Assembly: GCA_035079385.1 (NCBI GenBank)
Contig: JAVHKY010000056.1
Span: 1,488,001-1,552,000 of the forward strand
Direction of reading: 5' to 3'
DNA length: 64,000 nucleotides
Origin: Aspidiotus rigidus
Lineage: Eukaryota > Arthropoda > Insecta > Hemiptera > Diaspididae
Numbering within the stretch: the first letter of the stretch is position 1; each line of letters begins with the position of its first letter. The notes under the pieces were generated by a model. That model made no database searches. It worked only from the letters and a program-made list of their open reading frames with translations, and had not been told where the DNA came from. The position numbers and the translations under genes were made by a program. Below, one piece after another: positions 56,481-64,000 of this stretch.

Positions 56481-58044
56481 TCGCATTTTTTGTAGTAAGA
56501 ATACTTAAAAATCTCAAAAATTGATGGGTTTTTCAAATTTTTCTTTTAAAATATGCACTTTCAGGCCAATATATAAAGGCTGAACACTTTTCAGCATCAC
56601 ATTTACCTCGCCGGGGAAATTTTTTGGGAGCTCGAACCTTTTCTAAATTGATGTTTTTTCGATTTTCCTCGAAAAAGAAGCCATCTTAAGAAAAATTTGA
56701 AAATACCAAAATTGTTCCCCTCGAAATTCTCTATCAAATGGTACCCAATGTCATCATTTTTATGTAGTAATAATAGTTATTTATTACATGAGCGTTTCGC
56801 GTTACTAGCCGAACGCGAGTGTCAGGAGCTTAGCGTGAGTTTTGTGAGGCTGAGTTCGCTCCCGTTGTTAGCTTAGTATACGTGTAATGGGCTGAGTGGT
56901 TAGAGAATTAGGTTGGGTGGTTAGAATATGAGCCCGAAGGGCTTCGAGGGCTCACGCACTCCGCTCATTGACCCACATTCTATTTAGTATACGTCTGAAA
57001 CATACTGCACATGAGGCTAAGTGGCTCACGGGGCTTACTCGCAGTCGTTGCTCACTTCAAGTCTAGTATATACTGTATATTAGGCTGAGTGGCCGTAAGA
57101 GTCTAGTATATTGTATATTAGACCGAGAGACTCGTTATGAGTTTAGACACTTGGTGTAGGACCAGTGTAAGCCTGGTATAAAAGCCTAGTACTGGCATAG
57201 CAAACTAGCTCTCCTAGGTGGGCTGAATAGGCCTAGTTTAAGCGTAGTATCAAATACTGGAAATTCTCGTCGATTTTGTGGTCACAAGCGACTAGCGAAA
57301 GGGATGAAATTAACGTGGGATGTGACTGTGAATTCGTGTATATTGTTTGCGTATAGTGGTACTTTATCAACAACCCGACCATGGCTTATGAGGTAACATC
57401 ATCACCCCGCAATGCTACATAGCGCTGCGTCGCGTGACCGAAAGCACTCAATGTATTTAGATAGGAATTTCCAGTATTATCGTTTATAGTATTTGGTAAT
57501 ACATGGACCTAGCTACGAGTTCAAACACCTAGTATAGGTTTAGTGCTAGTATAGAAAAGCGTAGCTCCCTAGTTTTCCTAAATAGTCTAATATGAGCCAC
57601 GTGCTCAGACGTCTAGTATAATCGCTAGTACTTTTGTTCGGCGTTCATACCGAGGAAAAGACCTTTGTATGTATGACCTTGTCTGGATTTAGAAGCTTAG
57701 AAATTCGCTTTTCCTCTCCTTTAGAAGGGAATAGGTTGACCTATTTGAAGAGCTTGAAAAGAGATCGCATAAAGAGGTGCTTAGTAGGAAGGCCTACGAA
57801 AGTCTTTTAAAAGTATCCGATAAAAAATGGTATTTTAAAATTAAAACGGTTTCTTTTTCGAGGAAAATCGAAAGAACATCAATTCAGGAAAGAATCGAGC
57901 ACCTCAAGAATTTCTCCGGTGTGCTGGGGAGGTAAATGTGAAGCTAAAAAGTGTTCCGCCTTCGTACATTGACCTTAGAGTGCATATTTCAAAAGAAAAA
58001 TTTGAAAAAATATCAATTTTCAAGATTTTCAAGTTTTTTTACTA
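56359..58044. repeat. Large inverted repeat with about 200-bp arms and an internal duplication
   Basis: 56489-56690 and 57848-58044 are imperfect inverted copies. Shared blocks include CAAATTTTTCTTTT, AAATATGCACT, TCACATTTACCTC and TTTCGATTTTCCTCGAAAAA. A direct duplication within the left side links 56359-56450 with 56653-56750 (ACCAAAATTGT.CCCCTC...ATTCTCTATCAAATG). The 1.1-kb centre has TAGTATA-rich low-complexity DNA. No ORF is recognised. It may be the ends of an unidentified transposon. Confidence 0.55.
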
Positions 58045-58328
58045 CAAAAGAACTACTCTATGACGTCATCAGATTGTGACGTCGAAGGATGGAGAAATTG
58101 GTACTCAAGCTTCATTAATACATCACTTCTCTCGTTACTCATTCCTATAATTTCTTATCGACCGCATGGGGGAGGAGTGAGGGCGAGCGGAGATAATTGC
58201 CCCAGACGAAAAGTAGGTAGCAGTCCCCCCCCCCACACCCACAAAAGAGAGAAAAAATATTTTAAAATGCTTGATTTAGCAATAGGATAAAACGACGGCT
58301 TCCTTAACGAAGTTAAACGAGGAACGCA

Positions 58329-59799
58329 GGGAACCTGTTTTATGAGTCGAATGGGATTTGGTATTGAAAATTCAAGGAAGCCTAGACCTAGATAAAGATA
58401 GTATAAAGAAGGCCTAGACCTACTATAAGCCTATCATAATATAGTTTGAGAATCTAAATTTTTCTCGCTCGAGAGACGAAATTTTTCCAAGTCCCCCTGC
58501 TATCATATATGGCTCGAGAGTCGAAATTTTTCTAAGTCCCTCTCCTATCATATATGACTCGAGGGTCAAAATTTTTCTAAGTTTTTCGCTGGACGGCGGA
58601 CGGCGCACGGCGTATCCCAGGTTTCTCAAATAGCCCCCCATAAAACAGGTTCCCTGTTAAAATAAAAACGACTGCTTCCTTAACGTAGTTAAACGAGGAA
58701 CGCAGGGAACCTGTTTTATGAGTCAAATTGGATTTGGTATTGAGTATTCTAGGAAGCCTAGACCTGATATAAAGCTGGCATAAAGAAGTCCTAGAACTAC
58801 TATAAGCCTAGTATAATATAGTTCGAGAGTCTAAATTTTTCTTGACTCTCGAGCTATTATATGATAGGAAGGGGACTTAGAATAATTTCGACCTCCAAGC
58901 TATATATGATAAGAGGGAGGCTTGGAAAAATTCCTATCATATATAGCTTGGAGGTCGAAATTATTCTAAGTCCCTCTCCTATCGTATATAGCTCCAGAGC
59001 CGAAATTTTAACAGGGAACCTGTTCTATGGGGGGCTTGCTGAGGAATTTGCCGTGCGCCGTACAACAAAAAACATGGAAAAATTTCGACTCTCGAGCTAG
59101 CCTATATGTGATAGGAGAGGGACTTGAAAAAACGACGTCTTCCTCAACGAAGTTGAACGAGGAACGCAGGAAACCTGTTTTATGAGTCATATGGGGTTTG
59201 GTATTGAAAATTCAAGGAAGCCTAGGCCTAGATAAGGCACCTACTACAAGCCTAGTATAATATAGTTTGAGAGTCTACATTTTTCTCGAATCCCGAGCTA
59301 TATATGATAGAAGGGGGACTTGGAAAAATTCCTATCATATATGGCTCGAGAGTCGAAATTTTTCCAAGTTTTTTGTTGCACGGCGCACGGCAAATTTCTG
59401 AAAAAGCCCCTTATAAAACAGGTTCCCTGTTTGAAATTTCGTCTCTCGAGATATACATGATAGGAAGGGAACTTAAAAATATCACCTATAGCTCAAGAGT
59501 CGAAATTATTCTAAGTCCCTCTCCTATCACATATACTCGGGAGTCAAAATTTCTTCAAGTCCCCTTCCTATCATATAGCCCGTGAGTCGAAATTTTTCCA
59601 AGTCCCCCTCCTATCATATTACACTTTGACTCATAGAACAGGTTCCCTGCGTTCCTCGTTCAACTTCGTTGAGAAAGCCGTCGTTTTTCCAAGTCCCCCT
59701 CCTATCATATATGGCTCGATAGTCGAAATAAGTTTTCTGTTGGATGGCATATGGCGCACACCAAAATTTTCAACCCCCCCGTAGACGAACAGGTTCCCT
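58329..59799. mobile_element. Cluster of four to five nested GGGAACCTGTTTTAT-ended elements
   Basis: Ends GGGAACCTGTTTTAT and ATAAAACAGGTTCCC recur near 58329, 58654, 58705, 59013, 59169, 59432, 59655 and 59793 in alternating orientation. Units of about 260-330 bp contain TCAAGGAAGCCTAGACCTAG and repeated TCCTATCATATAT, CTCGAGAGTCGAAATTTTTC motifs in both orientations. Several unit edges carry an extra CGAGGAACGCA tail. Copies are inserted into or recombined with each other. No coding region is present. Confidence 0.65.
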
Positions 59800-62700
59800 G
59801 TTAAAAATTAAAAATCAATCAAAAAAAATTATTTGCCCCCTCCCCTAAGCAAAATTTACTCCACCACCCATGACCGATCGTCAGTTTTTATTCAGATAGC
59901 GTGAAAATGTTGTTTCTTTGCGGTACACTTGGAGGATTCTCGCGGCCCACCCGTGTGCCACAAAAGGGCTTTTGAGAACTATTCAAAGTTTGTAGCAGTA
60001 GTCTCACGCTGAATCATACACACACGATCACCTACATTTACATCACACTAAGCTATCAGTTCTTCGAACTCTGCAAGTTTTATCTCTAATTGCTGAAAAA
60101 AAAAGAAAAAAAAAATTAATGAATAAAAAATAAATAAAGGGATCCTTTAGCTTCAGCTTTTGCCATCACTAACATTACAGCTTCCTCATATAAAATGTTG
60201 TATTTTTTTAATTATCATCAAGTTTTATGGTAGTTTATGGGTACTTCTTTAGAGTTTCAGTCTTCCGTGCACAATTTACTTATCTAAAAAAAATCCGCTT
60301 TTATCGCAGCAGAGTTTCCTTACCCAGGGATCCTTTTCTCATAGAGCAACATTTTAATCTTACAAGCAATAAACAATCATGCTTGTTGCTGCTACTGCGT
60401 GCAGCCCATTTTTCCTATATAATTTATACTTATTTGCCTCATTTTTATCGTAATGGTACTTGCTTTACATTGGTCTTACGGTGGCAGGAGAATTGAATAA
60501 CATGCAAAAAATGTATTCCCCGCTATCACATTAAGAAAGAATCAGGCATACGAGTACGCATCATGAAATATGAGAAGCTCTAAGTAGTGGACTTTTCAAT
60601 GTTGCGGATTTTGCAGTAAGGAGCTCCAATGATTGACTGGCTAACATTCAAGACTTGTTGCGACCTTCAGATGTTGCGACTTATAATTCGTCTATGCGTC
60701 TAAAATCTTAAAAATTTTTCGCCCTTTGAATCAATTACACTGGTGTAGATAGGTAGCGAGCGCTTGTAAGTAAATTATTCATCCTAATTAATTACCACGA
60801 CCAACTTTTTGCGAGTCGAGTATGAATGACATTGTGCATATCAGTTCAGTACAACTTACATCGTTTTTTAAAGATGCACTTGACAAGATGAAGTCTACTC
60901 ATGTCTCACAACGTGTAGCCTATTACTGAATCAATTTGTTTCAGATACCCCTGTGACAACATTTATTAGGGCGATCTTAAAAATGCGTTAAGGCAACAAA
61001 AACACGTAGCCCAAGTTGTGTGCGTTGTAGTTTGTACATATACTGGCTGGCTCTTGGTTTTGACCATTGAATGATGTTTTTAAAATTTTTTTCATTCGAG
61101 CGATTAAGAAACGAGCTATAAAAATAACGCGATAAAACGAACAAGCGAACTTCTAATAAGCAAACAAAAGTTCGTTTATTGGATAATTCTTTGAGCTATT
61201 AACGTTGTGTCGCGTTGCGGGTTGCGTAGAACGCGATATCTGTAGTGGACCCATCAAACAGCGATGGGTAAGTGCAATAAATGTTTCTCTCGAACATATT
61301 AACACTCACTCAATACACGCATCAGGCGCAGGGCGTACTAAGTATTCACATAGACTAGTTCGCCCTTGATGATACCCGTAGTGATGTGTAGTGATGAACC
61401 GGTGGTCAAGAAGCCAACGATACTGTGTGTAATGGAGGCAGTTTTAACTCGATCGGATATTAGATGACTCGCTATCACGCAGCCAATTAAAGGAAAATAT
61501 TCGGAAATATTCGTCGTACGGTCTGGTCTCGTAACTCATGAATCATGATTCTTTCTCCTTCTTTTTTTTTTTCTCATCAATGAAATCTTAATTATTTGGA
61601 ATGTACCTACCTCCCGTCGTATAAGATACAAGATTATCCTGTACCTGTATAATAAAAGAGTCTACATCATAAAGAAGAGCCATTTTTCTGGACGAACAGG
61701 CTCCACTCGTATAGAACCAATTTTAATAAAGTTTGAACGTCCTCTCCTATTATAGGGCACAATTGTTGATAGGGGGGGTTTTAAAAAAAACTCTCCCTTT
61801 CGAAGCCATAGCGAGGGATGAAAGTTGAATGTCTTTACTGTAGGATAAATTAAAGCTTTTTACTTTGACAAAGTCGTACAAAATTGCTTGAAAATACGGA
61901 TTGTGAGTCGACGAATGGCCGTGTATAATTTCGAGCGATTTCCGATGAATTTTTCATCCGTCACAGTCAATTTATGAAGTCCATTCGCCGAAAAAGGGGA
62001 GCGACGTCGTATCAAAACTCGAGAAAATGTACCACTGGGCGAAAATTGGTGCATAATGTCAACTATTCTGAAACACCGATCTAGGCGGCGAATTGCGAAA
62101 GGAAAACGAGTTTTCATCATTAATTTTTTCAAAAATACACATATCGTCTTGAAGGTTTGTCAAATAAACATTGTTCGCCGCTTGGAAATGTTTTATGGAA
62201 ACAATTTTTACACTGTATTATTGGTTGACCTTATTATGTTGGGTATCGTTTTCTAGATCCTAAAATTGAAAAAGCTCTTCAATATTACTACTCTACTTAC
62301 ACCTTACTCACTCAATATGAGTTACAATAAAAGACTCTAAAAGTTTTTGAGTCACTGATGTATATTCATTTGCGATGAAATAATTCAAATCATGTGTATA
62401 AAACAACGCGTTCCAGGGGAAGAATTTGAAAATTAAGTATTACTACCATTTACTTGCAGTTGTAAAGACATTTTTTTATTAGTAAATCGAGCTCTCGACA
62501 CACAACGATCTAGCCACACTTTCAGCCTGTGTGTTGAAACTGGTAACCTCTCCCCTTGATACCACTTCTTAACTTTCACTGCCAATTTTTGTGCATCCAC
62601 AGATCAATTCACTCAGCTTCCAGTTTACGCACCCGCACTCTGCCATCATAATTATCTCTTCCACCCTCTTGAATCTGAACTAAGCCTACTCAATACTTCA

Positions 62701-64000
62701 AATTGAACGATCTACCCCCATATCATTCACTTTTTAGGGGGTAAGTAACTATAAAAAGTTTGAGAAAATTAGGTTGGGAGTTGGGAAAGGATTAGCGACT
62801 ACAGTAGAGAGTGAAAGTACGTGAAACGCAGATAATTAAGGGAGTTCGTGACCGTAGTGGAAGACGTGGAGAAACAGAATGAGAGAGACGGATATATTAT
62901 CATAGTGGCAGTGTTGACAATAACAGAGGAGGAGAAAATAGACCTGAAGAAAGATACAAATAGGTGGTATGTGAGTGACCAATTCTGAGGCGGGAGAGAA
63001 AGATCTCTTTACGATGGTTACATCGATTGGAAGAAGTCCAGGCGCTAATTGCTTTTGATTGCTGACTTTTCCAAAAGTCATGCCTGGAGTCAGGTACCAG
63101 GAATTGAAAATAGTTTCTAAGGTCAGAAGCAGGGGTCAGTACAGGGTCAGAAATTTTTTGGATAGAAGGGAATCTTTGGCAGCAAACACGATTGCGTTAT
63201 GTTCCGCGGGAAGTAGATGTGACCCAGAATCCATAGGAGGAGACAGATGTAGAAGTGGATGATAGTGATTGCAGGAGTAAACGAATGCACGGATTTGAGG
63301 AATTAGTTTAGTATGAGTCCTGTACATATAGACAGGAGAGATGAAAGTGAATCAGTCAACAGTAGAAATTTGAGCTGGGGGTGAGGAGATAAGGATGAGA
63401 AAGACAAGAGTGTATGGCGTTTTGTTTGGTAGTAAAAATGGAGTCAGAATTTTTCAATCAACGACTGATTATGACTATTTGGGCCGAGTACGCGTTTCCT
63501 GTTTCGGGTCCAGATTTAGATCGGTCGGTAAAATGGGGCTGGTAGGTTGGAAAATTGGTATAGAGATACCGTTTCTAACCAGTCGTCGGTATAGTGTTTT
63601 GATTTTGGAGATTATCAGCTAGATTGAGTCGGATTACTGGGGGGAGGGGTCAGCTGTAGAGAAGTGAATGATATGATAGTGGTTAGAATCGTTAAATGGT
63701 TAAATTTGAGGTATTGAATAGTTCAGATTCAAGAGGAAAGAGGAGAAAATTATGTCGGCAGAGTACGAGTGCATAAATTGGAAGCTGTATGAATTGAGCT
63801 ATGAACGCAAGAAAATTGGTAGTGAAAGTTGGAAAGCGGCATTTGAGGGGGGGGGGGAGTACCAGGCTGAGAGTGTGGCTAGATTGTTGTGCGCCGAGGG
63901 CTCGATTTACTTCAAAAGCGATTATATTACCAGACAGAAAAAAGTTGTATGGTTTATAATTACAGAAGAACAGAAGATTCTGTTGAGTTTTTGCGTTGCA
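59800..64000. other. Gene-free DNA at the right end of the window
   Basis: No exon of a known family is seen. A purine-rich stretch begins near 62756 with several 60-75 codon open frames that do not resemble known proteins. Poly-C/G runs occur (63848-63857). It may contain decayed transposons that I cannot identify. Confidence 0.35.

Noticed and set aside
54356..59799. Repeat cluster as a CRISPR array or simple satellite
   Set aside because: Units are 260-330 bp, alternate in orientation and have inverted ends; the host is eukaryotic.
62756..63990. Purine-rich right end as a LINE or retrovirus-like gag remnant
   Set aside because: No zinc knuckle, reverse-transcriptase or protease motif can be read in any frame.

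Overview
The window is eukaryotic, most likely from an insect. It is AT-rich, its genes are split by GT-AG introns, and five conserved animal genes can be read: a MICAL-like protein, an insect-type troponin C, MSS4/RABIF, RCC2 and ABCF2. It also carries many transposon remnants. I cannot name the species from sequence alone. No rRNA, convincing tRNA or CRISPR array was seen.

Region 1 (1-14.1 kb) is dominated by one complete-ended Polinton/Maverick-type element at 283-14108. It has about 320-bp terminal inverted repeats starting AGTAGTAC and is flanked on both sides by the 6-bp target-site duplication CATATT. Its left half is compact, AT-rich and virus-like: a protein-primed family B DNA polymerase with extra SAP-like motifs, a zinc-ribbon protein, a coiled-coil protein, an HTH protein and two small acidic ORFs. 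No integrase, packaging ATPase, protease or capsid gene is visible. The right half (about 7.95-13.3 kb) instead looks like host chromatin. It holds a rearranged piece of a mitochondrial NAD-isocitrate dehydrogenase beta gene and two unidentified genes whose exons all join in phase 0. It ends with AATAAA followed by a 12-A run. This apparent host-gene cargo inside a virus-like transposon is the most unusual feature of the window.

Region 2 (14.1-33.3 kb) carries the 3' part of the MICAL-like gene, with a hAT element in its last intron, and then the troponin C gene, whose first intron holds a Penelope-like element with a 12-bp target duplication. A possible unidentified exon lies near 33 kb.

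Region 3 (33.3-48.8 kb) has MSS4 (+) and RCC2 (-) converging tail to tail. They are surrounded by non-autonomous DNA transposons: a PIF/Harbinger-like MITE, a hAT with 8-bp TSD, nested inverted-repeat elements, hairpin MITEs and a palindromic Penelope terminal repeat. A mutator-like transposase fragment sits in an RCC2 intron.

Region 4 (48.8-64 kb) has ABCF2 in 12 exons, then gene-free DNA with a cluster of elements ending in GGGAACCTGTTTTAT and a large inverted repeat. The last 4 kb show nothing recognisable. The host genes are unrelated housekeeping or tissue-specific genes and do not form a functional cluster.
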